A program made the translations under genes and the position numbers. The notes beneath the pieces were generated by a model, which made no database searches, had not been told where the DNA came from, and saw nothing but the letters and a program-made list of their open reading frames with translations. 64,000 nucleotides of DNA, taken from assembly GCA_009767595.1 (NCBI GenBank), contig VSDK01027860.1, positions 416,546-480,545 on the forward strand, read 5' to 3'. Source of the stretch: Symbiodinium kawagutii. Lineage: Eukaryota; Sar; Dinophyceae; Suessiales; Symbiodiniaceae. Below are positions 23,291 to 33,716 of this stretch, piece after piece; position 1 is the stretch's first letter; each line of letters starts with the position of its first letter.

Positions 23291-23594
23291 CTTGGATGCG
23301 CACCCCCACTTAGTAAGCGGTCACTAGCCATGGTTTCCAGGGGTTATATGCTACTTTATGGGGCTTATAACCATGGTCATGACCCCAGCTGCACATCCAA
23401 GTATCCCCAAAAAAGCTGTAAGGGGTGGGGACACATGCTGATATTGCGACATGGCTGTGGGTCAAAACCCTGTACCCTTGGTTCCCCCACTATTAACCAT
23501 TGTTTTCCCTATTTTTGTTGATGGAAATCCTCTATTAGCTGGTTGATTAATATTGACCCATAGCCACATGGCAATTCCAAGCCTTTGCCATCGC

Positions 23595-24276
23595 TCTGGC
23601 CCGCCTTTTCTGGGCTGCAGCCTTGGCTTCTCGCTGTGCTGCGGGGACCGCCTGTGCCAAACATGTGATGCCGGCGGCCCTCGAGAATTGAAGCATCCAT
23701 AGTTGAATTCACGGCAACATTGGTTGGTTTATAGCAGCGCTACAAGTATCCCATGAGTCTCAACATCCGTTATGATCTCCAGAAAGCATTGATGCGCAAG
23801 GAGCATATCAACTGACCTATATAAATGGGTAATGTCACCTTTCACCGTCTGTGACACCACCGCACGCGACTATATATGCGCACGTATTTGTACGGTTATT
23901 TTGGCATACCCGCAGAAAATTTACAAACTTCTATTTCATCTTTCCCGAAAAAAAAACATTCATACGACGCTATGTAGTTGTGCTTGAGGATTTTGATAGT
24001 TTTGCATGCATGCATCACATTCATAATGCTACCATATTCTATCACTCTCTCCCTTTGGTTTCTGAACTGCCTCATCAGTCTCCCCAGCGCCAGCCTCCTG
24101 GAAGATTTCGGCCTTCGCCTTTTCCACGCTGGCAGCAGGCTCTTCCTTGAGCCGGGCTTCTTCCTCAATCATTGCCTTACCAAGCTGTCCAAGTGATGCA
24201 GAGGACCAACCAGGATTAACATTGAGATTAATTAAGTATGAATCTGGCATTCTTGACATGGGTCAATCATAAACCG

Positions 24277-24334
<58 letters not shown>

Positions 24335-27300
24335 CTACCAATCATCAACAGCAACCAATTTTACGAAAACTTGTGGACAGCCATGGAACTTTTTGGGAAG
24401 GCGCTGGGCACTTGATTTCTCTGTGTTCATTGTCGGAGTGGGCAGGTTGACAACAGCGGGTCCCTGCTTAATTATTGGCTTTTTTGGTTCGATCCCATCC
24501 ACTGAATAATCGACACTAGAAGCAATGAAGACATTCTTCACCCACCTGACAGCACTGCATTACCACTTTGGCCAAGTTGCTCGTGCCACTTCTTGCTGAA
24601 TTCTCGCCTTTGCGTGCCGATGGAGCTAACATTTATTGAGGCGTGCATCAGTTTGCCCGCTCACGCAGAGATGACCAATAACCAAAAGCTTCTAAATCAA
24701 ATGAGCTCTTAATGTAGGCCTCTTAGATTCGCACTGAATATCTTACAACAACTGTTTGTCATCTTACAATTGCCCAAAGTCATTGCCGATTTTGGACAAC
24801 CTTTCGAACATTCTCACGAAGAAGTCCAGTACTCGAGTGTACTCCTGGCCTTCTTCAGGTCTTCTTCCAATTCTCGATGGGCATCTGCGATCTTTTCATC
24901 TCGAATCGCCTGCAGCACGCGCTGTCAACAAACAGTCACTGGGATTGTGCCTTTCTGTTCAAACTGGCTCATGGATAACCATAGATCTTCCGCACGCCAC
25001 TTTCCATAAAGATTCCCAGCAATAGGATCACTTGTCAATGCTGAAAGCCATTGCATGTAGCATTGTGAACCACAACAAGTGCCAATACCCACTGACAGGT
25101 GAGTGGTTCCCAACATCGCTGCTCAGCTAAGAGCAGCCGAAGCTGCTGTCCCACCTCTCACTGGATTGGTTGATGGGAAAAGTTGGGGTTTCCACACTAG
25201 AGCTTGCTTGATCCCAACAAACTGTGCAGTAGCACCTGCATTGCAATGTCAAACAGAGGGTTTTGGACCCAGCTGGGAAGCTGTAGGATTTTTGGACCAT
25301 CAAGAGAAAGCAGGCAACTAACAAATCGTGGTCAACAAGCCTATCTGGGATTCCACCACTATTCAAACAATGGGTTGATCCTCTCGGTATAGATTAAACT
25401 CACTAGTCTAACAGTGCTTGTCACGGTAAAGGCCAGGAAAACGACAGTTGGTGGAAGCCCAGTGAATATGTATGTATCACATGTGACCATACTATCCCAT
25501 CAAAAAAATATCTACTACCAAGGACAAGTGGCAACCACTGACAACAAGCACAGGTTGCCTGCAGCTTTCCTGCCTAAATTTTTGATGGAAAAAGGCTACC
25601 TGTGAAATGCACACTGTGTACAGCCATGTTTCGCCCCATCACATCATAGGAGTGTGAACCATCGAAGCCCTCTGTCTGCCCGAGCATAGAAAATGGCGTG
25701 TTTGACCCACTGATTCCCAGGTGTTTCAGTGGTAGCGGAGCCATCCCAAAACGGGGTGGCATCCGGGGGCGCGCGCGCGCTATGTCAGCTGGGGAGGATG
25801 GTGCCGGCGAGAGTGGGAAAGGCAAACTTGAAGTTTTTGACGGCACAGACCCGTCAACATACAGGCAATGGAAAAGAAGAGCCCAACTGATGCTGACCTC
25901 ATTACCTTCAACCATTAGTGCTGCAAAGTTTGGTCCTAAGCTGATGCAGTACATTGGGGGGGAAGCAGAGGCACTCCTCGAAAGCCTACCTGTCGAAAAG
26001 ATCTGCGCGGAGAAAGGCGATGAACTGATCTGGACAACCCTGGACGAGAAATACGGACCTCAGACGATTGACCTACTGCAAGAAGCGATGAAGCTGTTCT
26101 TTCAGGAGTTACAGGTGAAGAACGGAGAATCCTACAAGCAGTTCCTAGTGAGGTTTGACCATGCGAAGAGGAAGCTGGCGTCACTTGAGATCAAACTCCC
26201 GGAGGTGGTCTCAGCATATACCCTGCTCAAGAAACTTCGACTGGACAACCAAAGTGAATCTATGATTTTGACTGCAACCAATGGCAAGCTAGAGCTGGCA
26301 GCAGTAGTGAAGGCAATCAAAGCAGAATTTCCAGAAGGGAAGGGATCAGGGAAGAGTTCCAAGGAAGTCTTTGCCGCAGAAGTTGACATAGGCATGACCG
26401 AGGACGAGGATTATCAGTGTGCAGCTGAAGTGTTTGCGACGGAGATCCAGGAAAGAGATGGAGAAGAAGAAGAAGTTTTGGAAGCTTTCGAGTCCTATGT
26501 GGACATCCGTCGGAAGGTTCAAGAGCAACGGAAGAGCAGGGGCTACTTTCCTACTTCATCATCCGTATCTTCACAGCGAGATGGACGAGCACAGGGCAGA
26601 CAGACCTCCAGCTCTTGGCGATTGACAGGCACTGTCAATGGCAGGCTGGAACAGTTGAAGCAGCGAACAAGGTGCTTCACATGCCAGAGATTGGGGCACT
26701 GGAAGAGAGAGTGTCCAACCAGGAAGAACAGGGAGACAACAAGTTCAAGTGCGACATCAACAAAGACGAAGGAGGCTTTCATCATTGAAGAAGACAGTGA
26801 GGAAGTCCGAAGACTATGGGAAGTGTTCCACACTGAGACCGAGGAGAAGCCCGGGAAGGCAGTGTCCTGGGAAAGTGACATGGCCAACGATGTGAGGAAC
26901 GCAGGATTTGCCGACACCCACAGCACAGGAAATAGACAGCGCGATGACATGACATCAGTGAGTCAGACCAAGGAGGGCAAGTCAAATGAAGGCGGGCTTG
27001 AGCTTCAACAAGGGTCGATCTACGATGTGTGTCAAGGAGAAGAGGTACTGAGTGAGGGCGCGGATCCTAGCCTGAAGGTCTGTGGCGTGCCTGACACAGC
27101 ATGCCGGAAGACTTTAGTCGGTGAGCGAACCCTAGCACGAATCGAACAGCTTTTGAATGATCAAGGATATAGAACCACTCGTGCTAGGTGCCGCCACGAA
27201 TTTCGATTTGGAAATGCTGGAACTCTTGTTTCAGATGAACAAGTTTTGTTACCGGCTCTCATCGGAGGAAAGAAAGTAGTGGTGAGAGCAGCCGTCTTGC

Positions 27301-30300
27301 CGGAAGCAGGTAGTGAAACTCCCCTGCTCCTCAGCAAGGAATTTCTCAGACAGCTTGGGGGAGTGATCGACATGGGTGAAGATTCTGTTCATTTCAAGAA
27401 TCTCGGTGTGACGGCTACCATGGTTGAGACGGGTAGGGGTCACTATGGTATTCCTATGTTTGATTTTGGGTCGGTTGAAACCAGGTTGGCTGACTGTTGT
27501 GCTGCTGAGTTGAAGTCTAAGACATATGACATATCACGTATGGAACAGGTGACTCAACAAGTTGATGATGAGTGTGAGGGCTCAAAGACGGATAGTTCGG
27601 ACCGTGTCTCAAGTTGTGGTGACCAACATCATGGCGACCTACACCGGAACGAACATGACCGAGGAGATGAAGCAGCTCTTGGTCAATGTCCAACGAGGTG
27701 GAACGGCCAAAGACCTCGATGCGATGCCCGATCACCCAGAGGACAACGAACAATGCCCAGTGGACCCACACAGTCGCATGAAGGCAGGCAAGTACAAGGG
27801 GAAGACGGAGGACTTCAACCACATCTACGAGAACGACAAGGGCTATGTGGCCTGGATCCGAGGACATGTGTCAGTTCAGAGCCACGTGGAGATGCAGAAG
27901 ATCAAGTTGTATGTGCTCAGCAGGGATGCGCAGAAGAAGAAGCGTCTCTGGTTGGCCGAGGAAGCGAGGAAGATCGAGAGTCGTCAGGAAGTCATTCCAC
28001 CAGTGACCACTCGCAAGAAGACACTTCGCCCTCGCGACGACGACATGGAGTGGGACAAAGTGGAACATCCAACCGGGGCAAGCGGATCGGAGATGACGAC
28101 CATGGTCATGACAGAGGAGGACAAGAAGAAGATCATGGCCATCCTGACAGCGGAACCGAATTGACGCTGCTGAGGAAAGTGAAGAAGCATCTCCGGAAGA
28201 ACGTACAGCAAATTCATCATGCAGACAAGTGCCAACAAACCATGGCACATGCAGAGACACGGGACAATGAACATGCTGGTGACACGGTTCATGAGGGTGT
28301 TGATGTTTTTAATGTTGATTGTCGGTTTCATGGTTGTGATGTTAGTGAAGTGTTTTCTGTTCCTAGGATATGTCCTGTGGCGAACAAGAGAGGGTTGAAA
28401 GGTGGCTTTTCATATGACATCCAGGACGGATGGGACTTCCTTAGAGCTGATTGTAGGAAGCAATGTTTCGACGACCTAAGGAGGTTCAAACCCAACCACC
28501 TTCATGTTTCCCCGCCATGCGGACCGTACAGTACGATGTTGAACATCAGCAAACACTTTTGCAATCCCGAAACTCGCAAAAGAAAGAGGGCCGAAGCGGA
28601 TGTGTTGTTGCATTTTGCAATACAACTGTGCAAAGAACAAATCAGTCTTGGTGGAACCTTTTCCTTCGAACACCCGGTTGGAGCTGATAGTTGGAGAGAT
28701 GAGGACATGGTTGAGTTGTCTGGGATTGAAGGAGTTCAAGAGGTTGTGTTTGACCAATGTTGTTTTGGTTTGAGAGACCCCGAAAGTGGTAAGTACTACA
28801 AGAAAAGAACCAGGGTCCTCACGAACTGTGTTGAACTTCTCGGAACCCTCAACAGACAATGTCGGAGAAACCACGAACACCAACAAACCGAGGGGAAAAT
28901 CAAACTGGGGAGCTCATGGGTGAACAGGAGCACGTGTGCGCAGGTGTACCCCAAAGAGATGGTTGAGGCTATTGTGAAGGCTATCCGGGATAAGAAAAAA
29001 AGGGAAGCCCATGAAGTGTTGGCTGTTGAAGAGCTTAAGGATGAATCCCCCAACTTGAAGGAAAGTGTGTATCGATGCCACACGAATTTGGGACACCCCT
29101 CGAAGGAGCGGTTCATACACATGTTGAAATCTGCTGGAGCCAGTGAGTCTGCCATCAAAACCGCAAAAGGGTTACAGTGTAGCGTGTGTCTGAGTAGGAA
29201 GAAACCTGATACCCACCCGGTTGTCAAACAGAAACGTGCCGAGGGTTTCAACCAACAAGTTTGCATGGACACGTTTGAGGTTCCCATTTACCAGAACAAG
29301 AAAATCAAGATGCTCAACATGATATGTGAAGGTACGGGTCATCAGGTTGTGGTTCCGTTGTGGAAGGGAGCTAAAGCCAAAGAGGTCAGGAAGGCGTACC
29401 GTAAGTATTGGATTCGTTGGGCTGGGATTCCGGTTAGGGTTCAAACCGATGGGGGCCCCGAATTCGATGGTGACATGCAGGATGGGTTGGATCGCGATGG
29501 TTCTTACGTTACCAAAACGGCCTCGGAATCACCATGGCAAAATGGGTTGGTGGAAAGACACGGAGGGTTGTGGAAGGATGTGTTCAACAAGGGATTCGAA
29601 CAGTGTCAACCAAGGGACAAGGCCGAAGTGAATGAACTCTGTGATAGGACCAATCAGGCGAAAAATTCCATGACCAGGAAGTATGGTTACTCACCCTACA
29701 ACACGTTTTTGGGAACGACCTCCGAATACCCCAAGATTTGTGTGAACATAACCCGAATGGGCATCACATGTCAGGTGTGCTCCAGGGAGTGTCAAGCTAC
29801 GTTCGTGCTCAAGACATTCGGCAAGCAGCACGGTTAGCGATGGTACAGATGGAGGACAGTGATCAAGTTAGACGAGCAGTACAGCGACAAAGCAGACCAG
29901 AACGCGGACCCTATGAAGTAGGCGATTACGTCTACTACTGGCGACGGAATCGGGATGCGAAAGGTGGGATCTGGAGAGGACCAGCACGTGTCATTGGATT
30001 CTACAGTCATAGCAAGGTCTGGGTGAGCCATGGGAACAAGGTGTTACGATGTTCACCGGAGAAGCTCAAGAAGTTGAGTGAGGACCAACGACTAGCGGTA
30101 AGTCAAGTGACACCGGATCTCCTGGCAAGAGTGTCTGCCAAAAGCAAACGCGGTGCACAAGTGTTCACAGCCATTACAGCGGAGGGCCTCCCACCGGCGG
30201 AGGAACGGAGTCAGGTTTCAATCGCGACGGAACGATCACAAGCGCAAGCGGCAGATCAGGTGGATGGCGAAGGAGACCAAGTGATGGACGACGTTGGAGC

Positions 30301-33300
30301 TGGAAATGGGGAGGAAGCGACGGCAGCGACAGGTGTTGGACAGGAGGAGGAGACCGGATTACCCGTGTTGTTCGAGAGCGAAGAGGAGATGACAGTGGAT
30401 GGCGGCAGCGGACAACAAGCGGATTCAACGGTCGACGGAGACATGAGCGCGGACGGCGAAGCAGCGACAATGGATACAACGAACCCCCCGGACACGACAG
30501 CGACAACAGGCGAAGAGCGTGACGTGCGACAGCAGGCGAGCGGACCATACGGAGCGGAAGCAAGTTCAGCGACACAACGACCAGACGCGACGAGAGGCTA
30601 CGGACCGATACGAACCGGACTCGGGGAAGCGCTACGACATAGTTTGGACATGCTGGATTTTGGATCAACGAGAGCTACAAGGACAGGGTTTGGGGTGACT
30701 CAGGAAACCAATGAAACCCATAATGAAACCTTCGAAGTCATGTATGCTCAACTTGCGACGAACCATGAAGTGAAGGATAGTGAGTTGACCCCCAAAGAAA
30801 AGAGTGAATTCGATGATGCTAAGAGAGAGGAATGGTTGAAGCTGTTGCGGAATGAGGCTATTATGGTTCATTCGGGGGCTGAGGCTGAACGGTTGAAGAA
30901 GGAGTATCCTAGTGATAGGTTTCTGGAAAGCGGGTTTGTGAAAACGAGGAAACAAGATCCTACTAATCCGGATAGGACCAAACTGAAATGCCGATGGTGT
31001 ATAAAAGGGTTTCGTGATCCTGACTTGTTTGAAATTGAAAGGCAATCCCCTACTCTGTCGATGGATGGGTTGAGTATCTGTTTGCAATTGCTGGCGTCTA
31101 AACGTTGGAGGTTGACCATTGCTGACGTTGAGGGTGCTTTTCTCCAGGGGGAGCCGTTGAATAGAAAGAAAGGAAAGATCTTTGTTCGGGTACCACGGGA
31201 TGGAGTGCCTGGGGTCAACAATGATGATGTTGTTGAGGTTACCAAATGTGTCTATGGTTTGGCGGACGCCCCCAGGGCGTGGTGGTTGTGTTTCAGTAAG
31301 ATGTTGATCAGTTTGGGTATGAAACAAAGTGAGTTGGATCCTTATGTGTTTAACTGGTACCATGAACAACAACTTGGTGGTTTGATTTGTCTTCATGTTG
31401 ATGATATGCATTATTGGTGGATGTGAGCCTTTTCACCGAATGGTTTTGGACAAGTTGAGAAGCAAATACCCTTTCAAGCATTGGAATGTTGGTAGTGGTA
31501 CTTTTCTGGGTAGAAACATCAAACAGAACGATGATTTCTCGATTGAATGTGATCAAAGCGAGTATGCCAAACAAGTTCAAACTATTTTTATAAACAAGGA
31601 AAGACGAAAACAGAAGAACCAGGACGTGACCGAACAGGAAAGGAGAAAACTGAGAGGAGTGATTGGTGCTGCTAGTTGGTTGGTAGGAAACACTAGGCCG
31701 GACATCGCAACAGAAACTGCGATGTTACAACAGCGAGTGCAGAGAGCAACGGTCGAAGACCTGATCCAGGCAAATCGCTTGGTTGCAAAGATCAGAGATT
31801 TTTCACAAACAAAAATCATCGTGAAGAGTATTCCGCTAGAATCCGGTAAGTTTCTTTTAGCGACAGATGCCTCATGGGCAAACGCAGAAGATCTGCGTAG
31901 CCAAGCAGGCTATATCATCTTTTTTTGTGAATCAAAGATTTCTACCGGGAAATCAGCACAAGTTTCTCCATTGAGGTGGAAAACCTATAAACAAGAGAGG
32001 CACACACAGTCGACGTTGGGGGCAGAACTCATGTCCTTAGCAAGAGGTGTTGCTGAATGTGATTGGTTACGATCTCTCATGGCCGAAGCCGTGAATGCAA
32101 ACTACCAGTTGGAGAATGACAAACTGCTGAGAGAAGAGGTGGAGATGATCATCACGATTGACAACAAACCCATCTACGATCACACAATGGGTGACGGAGT
32201 GGTGGTGAAAGACAAGAGAATGGCTGTGGACATGCTAATAGTCCGAAAGGACATTAGGCTGAATAACATACAGTTGCGTTGGGTTGATAGCAAACACATG
32301 TTGGCTGACTGTTTGACCAAGGGTAATGTTTCCCCCGATTGGTTGTTGTGTGTTCTTCGGTTGGGTGAGTATAGTGTTGTCCTTGATGGTTCGTGATCTG
32401 CTCGTGTGTTTTCTTGTGCCAAGCTGATGGAGAAATTTCAGAATGGGCAAAACATGAGAAAGAGGTGTGTGAAATGCACACTGTGTACAGCCATGTTTCG
32501 CCCCATCACATCATAGGAGTGTGAACCATCGAAGCCCTCTGTCTGCCCGAGCATAGAAAATGGCGTGTTTGACCCACTGATTCCCAGGTGTTTCATACCA
32601 CTTAAATTCTAGCACCAAGGACCACTGGTTGCCCACAAGTTTTCCACAAAAATGATCTCCCAGCGACAGTTCAGCACCAAGAACCTATATATACAGCTTT
32701 CCTGCCCCCCCAAAAAAAATCGCAAAAAAATCTCTCACTGAAAGTTCAGCACCCAGGGCGAACCTGCAAATCCGCCAGCGCTTTCTGTACGGCTTCATCC
32801 CTGGAAGTCTCCGAGTCCTCCTTGGCCACGCGAAGCCTGGCAGCAAGTGGCTGCGGCGAAAGGTGGTCCCAACATACCCTGCGTTGTAACCAGCAGCTAA
32901 GGGGGAGACATTAACATGCCATGGGGTGCCCACACATGTGTCATTATACATGATGTCCTATTTGTTATTCAGCTTGGGATGATAGCAGAAACAGCTAGAA
33001 CTCTTTTCGTTTGGAAAAAGCAGCAACAACTATAACACTCCCAAAGGTACGACACCAATCTAGCTGGAAGGGAAAACTGGTTTAACTAAACCATGATCAG
33101 CAAGAGGGATACCAGAATGCTGTAATAGCACGAGGGTGTTGACCTGGAAGCAGTGAGCGTCTCAAAGGATACAAGCATTGTAAGCTCGTACGGCGGTCTC
33201 TCCTTCGTCACTACTACTTGTAGTGCCAAGAGTTAAACATCAAAAGCAGCCACAAACATAACAACATGAACCTATTCTCCCACCAGCCAAAAAGATAGAC

Positions 33301-33716
33301 CAACTCCAGAACAGTTCCAGCTGAAAAAGCACCATTCACCTGGTCCCCCCCTGGCTTTCCAGCACCAAATTATGATCTCGCAGGTCCAAAGATGACCTAC
33401 TTGTATTCCTGGTAATTTTTCTGAGTGCCTACGATTTCGCAGGGGTTCCAACGTGGCTTCTTACGGTTGCTTGATGGTGGCTCGTGGTGCCTGGGTGGCT
33501 CCGGCCTCCAGGGACCTGGTTGGCGCGCCAGGCCGCTTGCAAGCACGCCTTGACTTGGATGAGCAGTCGGGGGGCCCAGTGGTGAGCAGGTGGTAGCTGG
33601 AAGAACCGCAGAAACATGACCAACCAGGAATACAAGCATCTTGTGACTCAGCTCATCTTTGGCCCAGCTTTGCGAGCATCTTGCGCTTGCTTTCGGGCCT
33701 TCTTCCGCTTGAAGTC
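23595..33716 (-). CDS. Coiled-coil protein gene interrupted by the copia element (copy A)
   Basis: Minus-strand exons, all phase 0: 32850-32764 (87 nt, LRVAKEDSETSRDEAVQKAL), about 24921-24850 (RDEKIADAHRELEEDLKK), 24175-24068 (108 nt, MIEEEARLKEEPAASVEKAK) and 23651-23595 (57 nt, AAQREAKAAAQKRRAR). Weaker upstream candidates are 33716 to about 33657 (DFKRKKARKQAQDARK) and 33548-33516 (ACLQAAWRANQ, GT donor). The Ala/Glu/Lys/Arg composition and heptad-like spacing indicate long helices or a coiled coil; the function is unknown. The last two exons recur in copy B at 63748-63641 and 63214-63158. The 57-nt exon uses a GC donor here and a GT donor in copy B. The whole copia element (25601-32595) lies in the intron between the 32764 and 24921 exons, in antisense orientation. 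Neither gene end is identified. Confidence 0.58.
24278..24331. repeat. TCA trinucleotide array (copy A)
   Basis: Pure (TCA)n of about 54 bp just upstream of the 108-nt coiled-coil exon; the partner in copy B begins at about 63855 and is longer. Confidence 0.95.
25601..25728 (+). repeat. 5' LTR
   Basis: 128 bp, TG...CA ends, identical base for base to 32468-32595. It is short for a copia LTR. It should hold the promoter and 5' end of the element RNA; no clear TATA box was seen. Confidence 0.96.
25730..25742 (+). other. Primer binding site, initiator tRNA-Met-like
   Basis: TGGTAGCGGAGCC starts one base after the 5' LTR. It resembles copia primer sites complementary to the 3' end of initiator tRNA-Met (TGGTA-C-GAG pattern). 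The tRNA itself is not in the window. Confidence 0.7.
25782..27540 (+). CDS. Copia Gag and aspartic protease
   Basis: The frame is open from 25698. The ATG at 25782 is preferred as the start because the upstream one lies inside the LTR. The first ~300 residues are a helical, charged Gag with the YRQWKRRAQ segment seen near the start of copia Gag proteins. A CCHC zinc knuckle (C-x2-C-x4-H-x4-C) is encoded at 26673-26714 and would bind RNA. The protease motif is PDTACRKTLVG, catalytic Asp at 27093-27095, with Thr-Ala in place of the common Ser/Thr-Gly. A hydrophobic LLLSKEFLRQLGG follows and the usual GHY element is near 27440. The same frame stays open past 27540 but becomes low-quality sequence where another frame takes over. 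Confidence 0.9.
27631..28164 (+). CDS. Alternate-frame ORF inside the copia element, unknown product
   Basis: The +1 frame relative to Gag is open from 27562 to the TGA at 28162-28164; the ATG at 27631 would give 177 residues. The peptide looks authentic: GKYKGKTEDFNHIYENDKGY followed by QKIKLYVLSRDA, with GC-rich third positions. The Gag-protease frame is also open here but reads as Arg/His/Gly/Ser-rich sequence, typical of a wrong frame. The G-K-Y-K-G-K-T...DKGY..W pattern resembles a small nucleic-acid-associated domain found at the C-terminus of some exonuclease X-like proteins; this is a weak inference. It may be a separate protein, a captured segment, or part of the polyprotein reached by frameshifting. 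Confidence 0.55.
   Translation: MATYTGTNMTEEMKQLLVNVQRGGTAKDLDAMPDHPEDNEQCPVDPHSRMKAGKYKGKTEDFNHIYENDKGYVAWIRGHVSVQSHVEMQKIKLYVLSRDAQKKKRLWLAEEARKIESRQEVIPPVTTRKKTLRPRDDDMEWDKVEHPTGASGSEMTTMVMTEEDKKKIMAILTAEPN
28335..28890 (+). CDS. C5-cytosine methyltransferase-like domain within copia Pol
   Basis: In the Gag frame, between protease and integrase. Motif-like elements come in methyltransferase order: EVFSVPRI (28347 on, motif I position but without the usual G-x-G), DIQDGWD (28416 on), SPPCGPYS with the candidate catalytic Cys at 28518-28520 (motif IV), FEHP (28665 on, where motif VI has ENV), and KKRTRV (28803 on, motif VIII-like Arg pair). C5 methyltransferases attack cytosine with the Cys of a PC motif. 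Capture of such genes by dinoflagellate retrotransposons has been reported, to my recollection. The degenerate motif I leaves cofactor binding and activity uncertain; it could be a structural relic. Confidence 0.55.
29040..29770 (+). CDS. Copia integrase core
   Basis: The same frame continues. It opens with the GAG-pre-integrase zinc site, H-x4-H in CHTNLGHPS and C-x2-C in CSVC (29079-29189). The catalytic triad is Asp in CMDTFEV (29268), Asp in QTDGGPEF (29448) and Glu in NGLVERHGG (29553), spaced D-59-D-34-E. It would insert the cDNA into host DNA. This frame loses sense after about 29770 and stops at 29835-29837, while the integrase C-terminus continues in another frame. Confidence 0.92.
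29771..31409 (+). CDS. Integrase C-terminal module, linker and reverse transcriptase
   Basis: This part lies in a frame shifted from the integrase core; the overlap of the two frames is 29738-29837. It begins with SYVRAQDIRQAARLAMVQME, then a GPY/F-like module (GPYEVGDYVYYWRR, WRGPARVIGFYS, KVWVSHGNKV), unusual for copia and more typical of gypsy integrases. A Gln/Glu/Thr-rich linker runs from about 30100 to 30640. Reverse transcriptase follows: KCRWCIKGFRDPD, ADVEGAFLQGE with the first catalytic Asp at 31124, YGLADAPRAWW, and HVDDM with the catalytic Asp pair at 31400 and 31403. The frame ends at 31424-31426. Confidence 0.9.
31410..32396 (+). CDS. End of reverse transcriptase and RNase H
   Basis: Coding resumes in the Gag frame immediately after the VDD motif; one extra base near 31409 accounts for the shift. 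FLGRNIKQNDDFSIECDQ and RPDIATETAMLQQRV are the thumb and connection. RNase H has Asp in LATDASWAN (31866), Glu in TLGAELMS (32025), Asp in TIDNKPIYD (32160), and the closing WVDSKHMLADCLTKG. It degrades RNA in the RNA-DNA hybrid. The frame stops at 32394-32396, 71 bp before the 3' LTR. Confidence 0.92.
   Translation: MIGGCEPFHRMVLDKLRSKYPFKHWNVGSGTFLGRNIKQNDDFSIECDQSEYAKQVQTIFINKERRKQKNQDVTEQERRKLRGVIGAASWLVGNTRPDIATETAMLQQRVQRATVEDLIQANRLVAKIRDFSQTKIIVKSIPLESGKFLLATDASWANAEDLRSQAGYIIFFCESKISTGKSAQVSPLRWKTYKQERHTQSTLGAELMSLARGVAECDWLRSLMAEAVNANYQLENDKLLREEVEMIITIDNKPIYDHTMGDGVVVKDKRMAVDMLIVRKDIRLNNIQLRWVDSKHMLADCLTKGNVSPDWLLCVLRLGEYSVVLDGS
32455..32467 (+). other. Polypurine tract
   Basis: GAGAAAGAGG followed by TG lies directly before the 3' LTR and would prime plus-strand synthesis. 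Confidence 0.7.
32468..32595 (+). repeat. 3' LTR
   Basis: 128 bp, identical to 25601-25728. It is followed by TACC, matching the four bases before the 5' LTR. Confidence 0.96.

Larger units (their letters stand above)
88..24331. repeat. Copy A of a ~39-kb tandem segmental duplication
   Basis: This stretch aligns collinearly with 39180-64000. Exons of identical length recur at corresponding places: 366 nt (991-1356 and 39953-40318), 214 nt, 83 nt, 79 nt, 117 nt, 95 nt, 66 nt, 174 nt, 93 nt, 145 nt and 108 nt. Introns also align but carry many substitutions and copy-specific insertions, so the duplication is old compared with the copia insertion. The left end runs to or beyond the window edge. 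The right end of the visible homology is set only by the right edge of the window, which cuts copy B at the position matching about 24331. The unit itself therefore probably extends to about 39150. Confidence 0.92.
25601..32595 (+). mobile_element. Ty1/copia LTR retrotransposon with a methyltransferase-like domain
   Basis: The 6,995-bp element is bounded by identical 128-bp LTRs beginning TGTGAAATG and ending GTGTTTCA. TACC precedes the 5' LTR and follows the 3' LTR, a 4-bp candidate target duplication. A primer site and a purine tract lie at the expected places. Domain order is Gag with CCHC knuckle, aspartic protease, an extra alternate-frame ORF, methyltransferase-like domain, GAG-pre-integrase zinc site, DDE integrase, GPY/F-like module, reverse transcriptase, RNase H. 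Integrase before reverse transcriptase defines Ty1/copia. Coding shifts frame three or more times, so the element looks unable to make one polyprotein by simple reading. Identical LTRs suggest very recent insertion, much younger than the segmental duplication. Confidence 0.96.
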
